Shown: positions 52,031-60,820 of the stretch, piece after piece
How positions within the stretch are numbered: the first letter of the stretch is position 1
How the letters are laid out: the number at the start of each line of letters is the position of its first letter
NCBI GenBank assembly: GCA_902776945.1
Contig: CACYSH010000019.1
Coordinates: forward strand, 1-64,000
Source: an uncultured Ruminococcus sp.
Lineage (GTDB): Bacteria > Bacillota > Clostridia > Oscillospirales > Ruminococcaceae
Direction of reading: 5' to 3'
Length of the DNA: 64,000 nucleotides
The notes under the pieces: generated by a model
What the model was told of the DNA's origin: nothing
Databases searched by the model: none
The model's input: only the letters and a program-made list of their open reading frames with translations
Position numbers and translations under genes: made by a program

Positions 52031-53921
52031 TTCCGTCCGAGCCTCCGTTCGCACCGAGCCATATCAGCAGCACACTCACATCTGCGGGATTCACTCCCGA
52101 AATGCGGCTTGCCTGACCTACATTCAGCGGTTTTACCTTATCGAGCTTTTCGGCAGCTTCAAGCCGCAGACCTCTGATCGACGAATAATCGGTATCGGGC
52201 GGCAGCAGCTTTTTTTCGAGCTTGCGCATCGACTTTACGCGGTCAAGCTGAATCGCGATGTAGCCCTCGTATTTGATGTTAAGCTCCACCTGCTCCGTGA
52301 CCTCACGCGGCAGGTCGGGGCGGTTCTTATCGAACGCCGCCAGTCCGTCGTAGCCGAGCTGCGGTCTTTTAATAAGCTGCGAGAGCTTTATCCCGGTGGA
52401 AAGCCTTTCGGTTCCCATGCTTTCAAGATAAGCGTTAAGCTCGTCGGTCGGCGCGATATTTACAGACTTTACGCGAGCCGTTTCCTCCTCGATAAGACGA
52501 ATTTTTTCCCTGACGCGGGCGGCTCTTTCATCGGAGATAAGCCCGACGCGATGCCCAGTCTCGGTAAGCCTTATGTCAGCATTATCCTGTCTGAGCAGCA
52601 GACGGTATTCGCTGCGGGAGGTCATCATGCGGTAAGGGTCGCTGCACCCCTTTGTCACAAGGTCGTCGATGAGCGTACCGATGTACGACGAGGCGCGGTC
52701 AAGCACTAAAGACTCTCTGCCTTGCAGTTTAAGCGCCGCGTTTATGCCCGCGATAAGCCCCTGCGCCGCAGCTTCCTCATAGCCGGAGGTTCCGTTGAAC
52801 TGACCCGCGCCGTAAAGCATAGGCACGTTCTTAAACTCCAGAGTAGGCAGCAGCTGGGTAGGGTCGCAGCAGTCGTACTCGATAGCGTAGGCGTTGCGCA
52901 TGATCTCGACGTGTTCCAAGCCCTCGATAGTACGCATAAATTCGAGCTGAACTTCCTCCGGCAGGGAACTGGACATTCCCTGAACGTAGCATTCCTCCGT
53001 ATCAAGCCCCATAGGCTCGATAAACAGCTGATGTCGCGGCTTATCGGAAAAGCGCTTGATCTTATCCTCTATCGAAGGACAATAGCGCGGACCCACGCCC
53101 TCGATCTGCCCGGAATACATCGCCGACCGATGCAGATTTTTCATTATTATCTCGTGAGTTTTTGCGTTAGTATAGCCGATGTAGCAGGAAATTTTGTTTT
53201 CGAGCTTTCCGTGCGTTTCGAACGAAAACGGCACAATGTCCTCGTCGCCGTCCTGCTTTTCGAGCTTATCGAAATCAATAGAGCGACGGTGAACGCGGCA
53301 GGGCGTTCCTGTCTTGAAGCGCCTGAGTTCCACGCCGAGAGCCTTTAACGATTCCGAAAGATAATTGGCGGGCAGGGTAGCGTCAGGACCGCTTTCGTAA
53401 TTCGTTCCGCCGACAAACACCTTGCCTTTCAAGTAGGTACCCGTCGAAATTATGACCGCCTTTGCCGCGTAGCAGCTGCCGAGCTTAGACCTTACACCGC
53501 ATATCGCTCCGGTTTCGTCGGTCAGTATCCCGGTGATTTCGTCCTGTTTTAAATACAATTTGGCGGTGTGTTCTACCTTGCTTTTCATATAGGCGTGGTA
53601 TTTCACCCTGTCCGACTGAACGCGCAGGCTGTACACGGCGGGACCCTTTCCTCTGTTGAGAATCCTTGACTGCAAAAATGTCGCATCCGCAGCCTTGCCC
53701 ATTTCGCCGCCGAGCGCGTCTATCTCTCTCACAAGATGCCCCTTTGCGGTACCGCCTATTGAGGGATTGCACGGCATATTCGCCACCGCATCAAGCGAGA
53801 TCGTAAAAAGCGCTGTTTTCATTCCGAGACGTGCCGCCGCGAGAGCCGCTTCGACCCCCGCGTGACCAGCCCCGATCACAGCAATATCAAATTGTGCGAT
53901 ATAATTATTATGCTCCTGCAT
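52008..53921 (-). CDS. mnmG: tRNA uridine 5-carboxymethylaminomethyl modification enzyme
   Basis: FAD-dependent enzyme that, with MnmE, installs the cmnm5 group at wobble uridine 34 of tRNAs. The 637 residues start with the dinucleotide fold IAVIGAGHAGVEAALAAARLG, have GGTAKGHLVREIDALGGEMG, VIISTGTYLKGKVFVGG and the C-terminal helical domain (VEISGVNPADVSVLL-type RISGVNPADVSVLLIWL). The family is a normal 620-640 residues. A parS-like site stands 20 bp upstream. mnmE is not in the window. Confidence 0.97.
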   Translation of the reverse strand: MQEHNNYIAQFDIAVIGAGHAGVEAALAAARLGMKTALFTISLDAVANMPCNPSIGGTAKGHLVREIDALGGEMGKAADATFLQSRILNRGKGPAVYSLRVQSDRVKYHAYMKSKVEHTAKLYLKQDEITGILTDETGAICGVRSKLGSCYAAKAVIISTGTYLKGKVFVGGTNYESGPDATLPANYLSESLKALGVELRRFKTGTPCRVHRRSIDFDKLEKQDGDEDIVPFSFETHGKLENKISCYIGYTNAKTHEIIMKNLHRSAMYSGQIEGVGPRYCPSIEDKIKRFSDKPRHQLFIEPMGLDTEECYVQGMSSSLPEEVQLEFMRTIEGLEHVEIMRNAYAIEYDCCDPTQLLPTLEFKNVPMLYGAGQFNGTSGYEEAAAQGLIAGINAALKLQGRESLVLDRASSYIGTLIDDLVTKGCSDPYRMMTSRSEYRLLLRQDNADIRLTETGHRVGLISDERAARVREKIRLIEEETARVKSVNIAPTDELNAYLESMGTERLSTGIKLSQLIKRPQLGYDGLAAFDKNRPDLPREVTEQVELNIKYEGYIAIQLDRVKSMRKLEKKLLPPDTDYSSIRGLRLEAAEKLDKVKPLNVGQASRISGVNPADVSVLLIWLGANGGSDGNGQINNN

Positions 53922-53940
53922 AAGTGTTTTTCACCTCAAT

Positions 53941-53956
53941 TGTTCCACATGGAACA
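53941..53956. promoter_or_regulatory. parS-like site 1
   Basis: TGTTCCACATGGAACA, in the gap between the mnmG start and the serS stop. Compare the known parS consensus TGTTNCACGTGNAACA: only the central CG is changed. Confidence 0.8.
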
Positions 53957-53973
53957 ATCACCTGACAAAAGAA

Positions 53974-55272
53974 TCAAACCTTGCACTTCTCAAGAACAGT
54001 CTTGCCGCCCATGTACGGACGGAGCGCTTCGGGAACTCTTACGGTGCCGTCCGCCTGCAAATTGTTTTCAAGGAATGCGATAAGCATTCTCGGAGGAGCA
54101 ACAACTGTATTATTCAGCGTGTGAGCAAAATACTTATTCTTCTTATCGGCACCCTGAATCTTTATCTGCAAGCGTCTTGCCTGAGCGTCGCCGAGATTCG
54201 AACAGCTGCCGACCTCGAAATACTTCTTCTGTCTGGGACTCCATGCTTCAACGTCAAGGCTGCGTACCTTAAGATCAGCGAGGTCGCCCGAGCAACATTC
54301 AAGAGTACGAACAGGAATATCAAGGCTGCGGAAGAAATCAACGGTATTTCTCCAGAGCTTTCCGTACCATTCGTCACTGTCCTCTGGCTTGCAGACTACG
54401 ACCATTTCCTGCTTTTCAAACTGGTGAATACGGTAAACGCCGCGCTCTTCAAGACCGTGTGCGCCGACTTCTTTTCTGAAACAAGGGCTGTAACTGGTAA
54501 GAGCCTTCGGCAGCTCGGCTTCGGGGATAATGGTGTCAATGAACTTGCCTATCATAGAATGTTCCGAAGTGCCGATCAGATAAAGGTCTTCGCCCTCGAT
54601 CTTGTACATCATATTTTCCATTTCCGCAAAACTCATTACGCCAGTAACGACATTCGAACGGATCATGAACGGCGGGATATAGTAGGTGAAACCGCGGTCG
54701 ATCATGAAATCTCTCGCGTAGGAAAGAACTGCCGAATGAAGACGGGCAATATCGCCGCGCAGATAGTAGAAACCATTGCCGCTGGTCTTGTTTCTCGCAG
54801 TGTCAAGGTCGATACCGTTGAGCGACTCCATAATGTCAACGTGATAGGGAATCTCAAAATCGGGAACGACAGGCTCGCCAAAGCGCTCTCTTTCAACGTT
54901 CTCGCTGTCGTCCTTGCCAATCGGAACATCGTCGCCGATGATCTGCGGAATGACCATCATTCTCTTCTTAACTTCCTCTTCAAGAGCCTTTTCTCTTTCG
55001 GGAAGCTCCGCAAGCTCCTTGTTTACCTCTGCGACCTCTGCTTTTACCTTTTCGGCTTCTTCTTTCTCGCCCTTTGCCATAAGTCCGCCGATCTGCTTGG
55101 AGAGCTTGTTTACTCTGCTTCTAAGCTCGTCAGCTTTAGTCTTGCAGGCGCGGAACTGCTTATCGAACTCAATAACCTCGTCAACAAGCACGAGTTTTTC
55201 GTCCTGAAACTTCTTCTTGATGTTTTCCTTTACCTTTTCCGGCTCGGTTCTGAGCATTTTAATGTCTAACAT
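53974..55272 (-). CDS. serS: Seryl-tRNA synthetase
   Basis: Class II synthetase that charges tRNA-Ser and also supplies Ser-tRNA for selenocysteine where used. The 432 residues begin with the long antiparallel coiled coil (about 25-105, Lys/Glu-rich), then show motif 2 (PCFRKEVGAHGLEERGVYRIHQFEKQE) and motif 3 (NNTVVAPPRMLIAFLENNLQ, with the Arg that binds ATP). The start MLDIKMLRTEPE is the usual one. No T-box can fit in the 55-bp leader. Confidence 0.97.
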   Translation of the reverse strand: MLDIKMLRTEPEKVKENIKKKFQDEKLVLVDEVIEFDKQFRACKTKADELRSRVNKLSKQIGGLMAKGEKEEAEKVKAEVAEVNKELAELPEREKALEEEVKKRMMVIPQIIGDDVPIGKDDSENVERERFGEPVVPDFEIPYHVDIMESLNGIDLDTARNKTSGNGFYYLRGDIARLHSAVLSYARDFMIDRGFTYYIPPFMIRSNVVTGVMSFAEMENMMYKIEGEDLYLIGTSEHSMIGKFIDTIIPEAELPKALTSYSPCFRKEVGAHGLEERGVYRIHQFEKQEMVVVCKPEDSDEWYGKLWRNTVDFFRSLDIPVRTLECCSGDLADLKVRSLDVEAWSPRQKKYFEVGSCSNLGDAQARRLQIKIQGADKKNKYFAHTLNNTVVAPPRMLIAFLENNLQADGTVRVPEALRPYMGGKTVLEKCKV

Positions 55273-55308
55273 TTCTGATTACTCCTTATAATATAGTATT
55301 ATTCAAAA

Positions 55309-55324
55309 TGTTCCATGTGGAACA
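55309..55324. promoter_or_regulatory. parS-like site 2
   Basis: TGTTCCATGTGGAACA, 36 bp before serS and 4 bp after the parB stop. Same 16-mer as site 1, on the other strand. Confidence 0.8.
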
Positions 55325-55327
55325 TTT

Positions 55328-56224
55328 TTATCCGCTTATTTCGGACAGCTTACCGACAAAATCCTCAAGCTCTTCCTGTGAAAAGAATACCAGCTTTAAC
55401 GAAAAGCTGCCGTTCTTTTCTTTTGCAAGAAAAGCCTCTGCGCCAAACTGCTGCCTTATCGAAATAGCAGTTTCAGCTGCATATTTGTTGAACGGATCAG
55501 AATACTCTTTCAGTTTTCCCACCGGCTTTTTCTTTGGTTCCGGGATTTTTTTTAGCGTATTCATTTTAGCGGCTTCTGCTTCAAGGTCTCTGACCGAAAC
55601 ACCGCTTGCAGCAATTGCCGTAAGCTCATTCAGTTTCACTTCGTCGTCAATTCCGCAGAGTATCTTTGCGTGACCTACGCTTATTACGCCGTCGGACACC
55701 ATTGCTTTCACATTTTCAGGGAGAGAAAGCAATCTTACCGAGTTTGCAATTCCCGACCGTGATTTTCCGACAGACTTTGACACCTGTTCCTGTGTCATGC
55801 CAAATTCGTTCATCAGCCTACGATACGCTTGCGCTTCTTCGATAGGGTCAAGATCCTCTCGCTGGAGATTTTCGATCAGCGCTATCTGTGCCGCCTGTGC
55901 GTCATTAAATTCGCGGATTATTACCGGAACCTCAGTCAGACCCGCGATTCGCGCAGCCCTCCACCGTCTTTCGCCGGCGACTATCCGATAGCTGCCGTTG
56001 TCGAGAGGTCGGACAAGTATCGGCTGCAAAACGCCATGCTCGGCGATGTTTTCCGCAAGCTCGTTCAGCTTTTGCTCGTTAAAGCTCTTTCGCGGCTGAT
56101 CCTTATCGGGCTCAATAAAAGAAATCCTCAGCGTTTTAACATCTCCGCCGCCTGAGTTTTCTTCGTGGTAATTATCCTCGAAAAGCATATCAAGTCCGCT
56201 GCCCATACGTTCTTTTTTTGCCAA
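55328..56224 (-). CDS. parB: Chromosome partitioning protein ParB (Spo0J)
   Basis: CTP-dependent DNA clamp that loads at parS, slides and recruits SMC. The 298 residues hold the QPRK box (about 43-46), the CTP-binding GERRWRAA (84-91) and ENLQRED (118-124) motifs, a helix-turn-helix for parS ([21 protein letters not shown], about 139-160) and a C-terminal dimer domain. All motifs needed for clamping are present. It follows parA by 14 bp and is flanked by two parS-like sites. Confidence 0.96.
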   Translation of the reverse strand: MAKKERMGSGLDMLFEDNYHEENSGGGDVKTLRISFIEPDKDQPRKSFNEQKLNELAENIAEHGVLQPILVRPLDNGSYRIVAGERRWRAARIAGLTEVPVIIREFNDAQAAQIALIENLQREDLDPIEEAQAYRRLMNEFGMTQEQVSKSVGKSRSGIANSVRLLSLPENVKAMVSDGVISVGHAKILCGIDDEVKLNELTAIAASGVSVRDLEAEAAKMNTLKKIPEPKKKPVGKLKEYSDPFNKYAAETAISIRQQFGAEAFLAKEKNGSFSLKLVFFSQEELEDFVGKLSEISG

Positions 56225-56238
56225 TCAGTCATCCCTCC

Positions 56239-57015
56239 TTATTTTTCCCGATTGCGGTCATTCTTTAGCATTTCCTTTGCAAGAGCCTCATAAGCCTTGC
56301 TGCCCTTTGATTTTTTATCGTAGTAGAGTACGGGCATACCAAAGCTCGGAGCCTCCGAAAGCGCAATGTTTCTCGGTATCACTGTATCAAACACATAATC
56401 CGAGAAATACTTTCTGACCTCCTTTACTATCTGTCCTGTTACCTTGTACCTCTCGACATACATTGTAAACAGTATTCCCTCGATGTAAAGATCCTTGTTC
56501 ATGGTTTTCTTCACACGGTTGATAGTGCTGTTCAGTTCGGTCAGACCCTCCATTGAAAGAAATTCGCACTGCAAAGGAATCAGCACCGAATCGGCAGCCG
56601 TCAGCGCGTTGATCGTCAGCATATCGAGCGTAGGCGGGCAGTCGATAAAAATGTAATCATAAAAGTTCCTAACCGATTCAAGAACTTTTCGCAGACGATA
56701 TGCCTTATCCTCCAGTCCCATAAGCTCGACCGCCGCGCCGGATAATCTTTGCGTAGTCGGCATAAGACTTACTCCGCGATACTGCGTAGCGGCGACCGCT
56801 TCATAAGCCTCGCATTGCTGCATTACGACCTCGCAAACCGTATTGCGAACGCTCTTCTTCCTTACTCCAAGGCTCGTGGTAGAGTTGCCCTGCGGGTCAA
56901 AATCGACGATCAGAACCTTTTTGCCTTTGTCGCCGTACACCGCCGCAAGATTTACAACAGTAGTAGATTTACCTACTCCGCCTTTCTGATTAGAAACGGC
57001 TATAACCTTTCCCAT
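56239..57015 (-). CDS. parA: Chromosome partitioning ATPase ParA (Soj)
   Basis: Deviant Walker ATPase that moves or regulates origin regions with ParB. The 258 residues start at an ATG seven bases after GGGGG and carry the Walker A loop NQKGGVGKSTT (about 9-19), VLIVDFDPQGNST and YIFIDCPPTLDML. It lies upstream of parB in one transcript, divergent from the second ParB-like gene. Length and motifs are those of chromosomal Soj, not a plasmid ParA. Confidence 0.96.
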   Translation of the reverse strand: MGKVIAVSNQKGGVGKSTTVVNLAAVYGDKGKKVLIVDFDPQGNSTTSLGVRKKSVRNTVCEVVMQQCEAYEAVAATQYRGVSLMPTTQRLSGAAVELMGLEDKAYRLRKVLESVRNFYDYIFIDCPPTLDMLTINALTAADSVLIPLQCEFLSMEGLTELNSTINRVKKTMNKDLYIEGILFTMYVERYKVTGQIVKEVRKYFSDYVFDTVIPRNIALSEAPSFGMPVLYYDKKSKGSKAYEALAKEMLKNDRNREK

Positions 57016-57329
57016 TATCATTCCCCCATGTAAATACTCAAATCTTAAGGTGAGTTTGAAACAGATTCGTGTATATGAAAATATCTACAATTATTATACT
57101 ACATTTTCTTCGTTTTGAAAAGACCTTTTTTGCATTTTTCTTTAAATTTTTCAAAAAATTTAATTCCTTGCTTCTCCATTTTTCTTGTATTTTCTATATC
57201 ATTATTTGCAGCTTTACGGCAGATTACATTTCAACGTGTTGGAGCGGGTCGATACGGCACGAAATTTTTTCCGCATACATATATTTCACTTTATTCGATT
57301 TAATGATATAATTGTTTCGAGGTGATCAA
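57016..57329. other. Divergent intergenic region between parA and the ParB-like gene
   Basis: 314 bp, strongly AT-rich and T-rich on the plus strand. TATAAT-like -10 hexamers occur on both strands (minus near 57100, plus at 57306-57311), so two divergent promoters are likely, but neither has a convincing -35. No parS match and no gene was found. Confidence 0.5.
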
Positions 57330-58127
57330 ATGAAAAAGCAATCAACCGTAACTGAAACGTTCCCGCAGCTATGCGAGCTGCCGCTTGACAAGCTGCTTTC
57401 GAGAAATAATTTCCGCTCCTGTCTCAGCGACAAGCAGCTGTATCCGCTTGCGAAAAGTATTTCACAGCTTGGAGTTTTAGAGCCGATAACCGTTCGTCCC
57501 TGCGGCGATTATTTTGAGATCGTCTGCGGAGCAAGGCGTGCAAAAGCCGCACGGCTCGCGGGACTGAGATCGGTTCCGTGCCAGATCTCATACTTATCTG
57601 ACAGCGGAGCCTTTGCCGCGCTGCTCTCGTCGTTTATTCATTACTCGCCGCCGGATTCCTTTACGATTGCCGAACTGATAGGCAGATTCTGTACCGAATA
57701 TCGGCGCACCGAACAGCAAGCATCTATTTTGCTTGGTCTGCCGCGCAGCACAGTTAGCGAGATACTCGATCTGCTCCGCCTGACCAAAGAGCAGCGGCAA
57801 GAGATGTCCGCAGGCGGTCTTGACGAGCGCCACGCATATATAATTCTGAAACAGCCGATTGCCAATCGTCAGCATCTGATCGAAATATCTATTCAAAAAC
57901 ATTTCTCTCCCGAAGAACTCGAACGATACATAATCGAATCAGCCGAAGAAGAAAAGAAGCTCCGAAGCTACCGTCGGCGTGCAAGAGCGCTTTCTGACCG
58001 TCATCTGTTTTTCAATACTATTGAGAAAGCCGTAAAAATCATGCGCCTTACGGGAGTTGATATTTCGACCGAGCGCATTTCCCGCGACGGCTTTACCGAA
58101 TACACAATAAGGCTCCCGGACAAATAA
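57330..58127 (+). CDS. Second ParB-like protein lacking CTP-binding motifs
   Basis: A 265-residue ParB/Noc-family paralogue, divergent from parA. N-terminal domain: LPLDKLLSRNNFRSC in place of the QPRK box, YFEIVCGARRAKAARLAGL with GARR (67-70) in place of GERR, and SSFIHYSPPD where ENLQRED belongs, so the CTP pocket is degenerate. The helix-turn-helix is intact in form (RRTEQQASILLGLPRSTVSEIL, about 125-146). The C-terminus is a short, basic helical region with a beta-strand end. GAGGTGATCAA precedes the ATG. It is closest to Noc by neighbourhood; whether it binds parS is unknown. Confidence 0.85.
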   Translation: MKKQSTVTETFPQLCELPLDKLLSRNNFRSCLSDKQLYPLAKSISQLGVLEPITVRPCGDYFEIVCGARRAKAARLAGLRSVPCQISYLSDSGAFAALLSSFIHYSPPDSFTIAELIGRFCTEYRRTEQQASILLGLPRSTVSEILDLLRLTKEQRQEMSAGGLDERHAYIILKQPIANRQHLIEISIQKHFSPEELERYIIESAEEEKKLRSYRRRARALSDRHLFFNTIEKAVKIMRLTGVDISTERISRDGFTEYTIRLPDK

Positions 58128-58143
58128 TGTTCCATGTGGAACA
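58128..58143. promoter_or_regulatory. parS-like site 3
   Basis: TGTTCCATGTGGAACA, beginning on the base after the ParB-like gene's stop codon. Confidence 0.8.
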
Positions 58144-58147
58144 ATCA

Positions 58148-58177
58148 ATGCCCCCCGTCTGTCTGACGGAGGGCATT
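58148..58177. terminator. Terminator between the ParB-like gene and gyrA
   Basis: AATGCCCCCCGTC pairs with GACGGAGGGCATT, with one mismatch. Modest T-runs lie on both sides. It can serve the two convergent genes. Confidence 0.7.
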
Positions 58178-58192
58178 TGTATGCAGTTCGTA

Positions 58193-60778
58193 TTATTCTT
58201 CCGAATCGGAATCCTCTTCGGCTTGTTCCTCAGCCTCGTTCTTCGCTTCTTCCGCTTCGATCTTTCTTATCTCTTCTTCCGAAAGCTCTTCGGCAGTCGA
58301 ATCGTCAACCTGCTGAATTTCGGCGTTATCGTCATGCTCCGCTCTTGTGAAAGCAACCACCTTGCAATCCTCGCTGAGTTTCATCAGCTTAACGCCCCGC
58401 CCGTAACGGCTCATTATTTTTATGTCTGCGGCGCGAAGTCTTATGATCACGCCGTCTGAGGAGATCATGATAATATCGTCCTCATCGTCTACGACCTTGA
58501 TTCCGCAGACCGTATCACCCTTGCAGCTGTAATTCTTCAAGCCGTAGCCGCCGCGCCTCTGAATACGGTAATTGTCAAGCGGACACCTTCTGCCTATACC
58601 TACCTCGCTGACCGTCAGCACCGACGCGCCGTCTCTGATACGCGCCATCGAAACCACGCTGTCGCCTTCTTTAAGCCTGATAACCTTAACGCCGTGAGCG
58701 CTCCTCGACATCGTGCGAATATCGCTCTCTTTGATTCGGATAGCCATACCGTTTCTTGTAGCGACGATCAGCTGATTTTCGCCCGCCGTCATTCTTACGC
58801 CGACGATCTCGTCACCTTCGTCAAGACCTATCGCAATAATACCCTGCTTGCGCACATTCTTAAACTGCGGCAGCGGAGTTCTCTTGATCTTTCCGTTTTT
58901 GGTAACGAACACGATGAATTTGCCCTCCTCAAAATCAGAGGTCTTAATCATCGCGGAGATTCTTTCGCCTTCTTTAAGCGGAAGAACATTTACAATGTGC
59001 GTACCCTTTGAAGCCTTCGAGCCTTCAGGCAGCTCATAGCATTTCATTTTGTACATCACGCCGAAATTCGAGATAAACAGCAGATTATCATGCGACGAGC
59101 AGATATACATTTCCTCGATAAAATCGTCCTCGCGCTGCTTCATCGCCGAAATACCGCGACCGCCGCGATTCTGTGCCTTGTATACGCTTACGGGCATACG
59201 CTTGATGTAGCCGCCGTTCGTATATGTCACCACATTGTCCTCAACGGGGATAAGGTCTTCGACATCTACCTCGCCGCTGACATTCTCAATGCGTGTGCGG
59301 CGGTTGTCGCCGAATTTTGCCTGTATCTCCTCGACTTCCTGTATCATGATCTTTAAGATACGGTCATGATTTGCAAGAATGTCCTCAAAATCGGCTATCC
59401 TCGCTTCAAGCTCTTTCAGCTCGTCAAAAATCTTCTGCTGTTCAAGACCCGTCAGCCTGCCAAGAGTCATCTGCGCGATGTGATCCGCCTGAACGTCGCT
59501 CAGTCCGAATCTTTCCATAAGACGCTGCTTACCTTCGGGAACGTTCTTCGAGGTCTTCATTATCTCAATAACCTCGTCGATATTGTCAAGCGCGATCTTC
59601 AAGCCTTCTAAGATATGCTCGCGTTCCCTCGCCTTGCGCAGATCGTACTTCGTGCGGCGGGTGATGACCTCGACCTGGAAATCAATATACTGCGAAAGCA
59701 TCTCTTTAAGCGTAAGGGTCTTGGGAATGCCGTTTACCAGCGCTAACATTATCACGCCGACCGTATCCTGGAGCTGCGTGAAATTATACAGCTTGTTCAG
59801 TATAAGCTGAGGGTTCGCGTCCTTTTTAAGCTCGATAACAACGCGGATACCTTCTTTAAGATTCGATTCGTCGCGAAGGTCGTGTATGCCCTCGACGCGC
59901 TTTTCCTTGTGCAGCTGCGCTATCGACTCGATCAGTTTGCGCTTGTTTACCATATAGGGTATCTCATGGATAATAATGCACTGCCTGCCCTTGATCTCGG
60001 TTATCTCTGCGTCGCCGCGCAGGGTGAGCTTACCTCTGCCTGTACCGTAGGCGGCGCGTATTCCCGAACGTCCCATGATTATTCCGCCGGTAGGGAAGTC
60101 GGGTCCCTTGATGCAGTTCATAAGCTCGTCAAGAGTGCAGTCGGGATTCTCGACCATGAGCTTCATAGCGTCAATAACCTCGCCCAGATTATGCGGCGGG
60201 ATATTCGTCGCCATACCGACAGCAATACCGTTCGAGCCGTTCACCAGCAGGTGAGGGAAGCGCGAGGGAAGAACCACAGGCTCCTGAAGTCGGTCGTCGT
60301 AGTTCGGCTGGAAATCGACGGTTTCCTTGTTGATGTCGGTGAGCATATGGATCGACATCTTCGCCATTCTTGCTTCGGTATAACGGTAAGCCGCGGCGGG
60401 GTCGCCGTCAACGGTACCGAAGTTACCCTGACCGTCCACCATAGGATAACGTAGCGAGAACGGCTGCGCCATTCTTACCAGCGCGTCATAAACAGATGCG
60501 TCGCCGTGAGGGTGATATTTACCCAGCACCGAACCTACCGTATCGGCGCACTTGCGGTACGCTTTATCGGGATAAAGTCCGTTTTCAAACATGGTATAAA
60601 GAATCCTGCGGTGAACGGGCTTTAAGCCGTCGCGGACATCGGGCAGCGCACGCGAGCTGATAACCGACATCGAATACTGAAGGAACGATTCCTTCATCAT
60701 CTTTTCTATATCGACATTTATAATATTTGTATTGTCGGTATATCCTGCTTCATGAGCTTCGTTTATCTCGTTACTCAA
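58193..60778 (-). CDS. gyrA: DNA gyrase subunit A
   Basis: Breakage-reunion subunit of gyrase. The 861 residues include the [20 protein letters not shown] start of the catalytic domain, the active Tyr133 in [10 protein letters not shown] and the GyrA-box-like QRRGGYG near the C-terminal beta-pinwheel, plus a very acidic tail ([19 protein letters not shown]). In the quinolone region, [17 protein letters not shown] puts Ala94 where E. coli has Ser83. It is the third gene of a gyrB, YcxB-like, gyrA run. Confidence 0.97.
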   Translation of the reverse strand: MSNEINEAHEAGYTDNTNIINVDIEKMMKESFLQYSMSVISSRALPDVRDGLKPVHRRILYTMFENGLYPDKAYRKCADTVGSVLGKYHPHGDASVYDALVRMAQPFSLRYPMVDGQGNFGTVDGDPAAAYRYTEARMAKMSIHMLTDINKETVDFQPNYDDRLQEPVVLPSRFPHLLVNGSNGIAVGMATNIPPHNLGEVIDAMKLMVENPDCTLDELMNCIKGPDFPTGGIIMGRSGIRAAYGTGRGKLTLRGDAEITEIKGRQCIIIHEIPYMVNKRKLIESIAQLHKEKRVEGIHDLRDESNLKEGIRVVIELKKDANPQLILNKLYNFTQLQDTVGVIMLALVNGIPKTLTLKEMLSQYIDFQVEVITRRTKYDLRKAREREHILEGLKIALDNIDEVIEIMKTSKNVPEGKQRLMERFGLSDVQADHIAQMTLGRLTGLEQQKIFDELKELEARIADFEDILANHDRILKIMIQEVEEIQAKFGDNRRTRIENVSGEVDVEDLIPVEDNVVTYTNGGYIKRMPVSVYKAQNRGGRGISAMKQREDDFIEEMYICSSHDNLLFISNFGVMYKMKCYELPEGSKASKGTHIVNVLPLKEGERISAMIKTSDFEEGKFIVFVTKNGKIKRTPLPQFKNVRKQGIIAIGLDEGDEIVGVRMTAGENQLIVATRNGMAIRIKESDIRTMSRSAHGVKVIRLKEGDSVVSMARIRDGASVLTVSEVGIGRRCPLDNYRIQRRGGYGLKNYSCKGDTVCGIKVVDDEDDIIMISSDGVIIRLRAADIKIMSRYGRGVKLMKLSEDCKVVAFTRAEHDDNAEIQQVDDSTAEELSEEEIRKIEAEEAKNEAEEQAEEDSDSEE

Positions 60779-60820
60779 AATATCACTCTCTTTCCCGGGA
60801 GGGGAGACTCCCGCACGATT

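Noticed and set aside
55273..55327. T-box or other riboswitch ahead of serS (and argS)
   Set aside because: The leaders are far too short and no conserved T-box sequence is visible.
55308..55673. A frame starting [10 protein letters not shown] over the parB end
   Set aside because: Its first codons are a parS-like site and the rest is antisense to parB.
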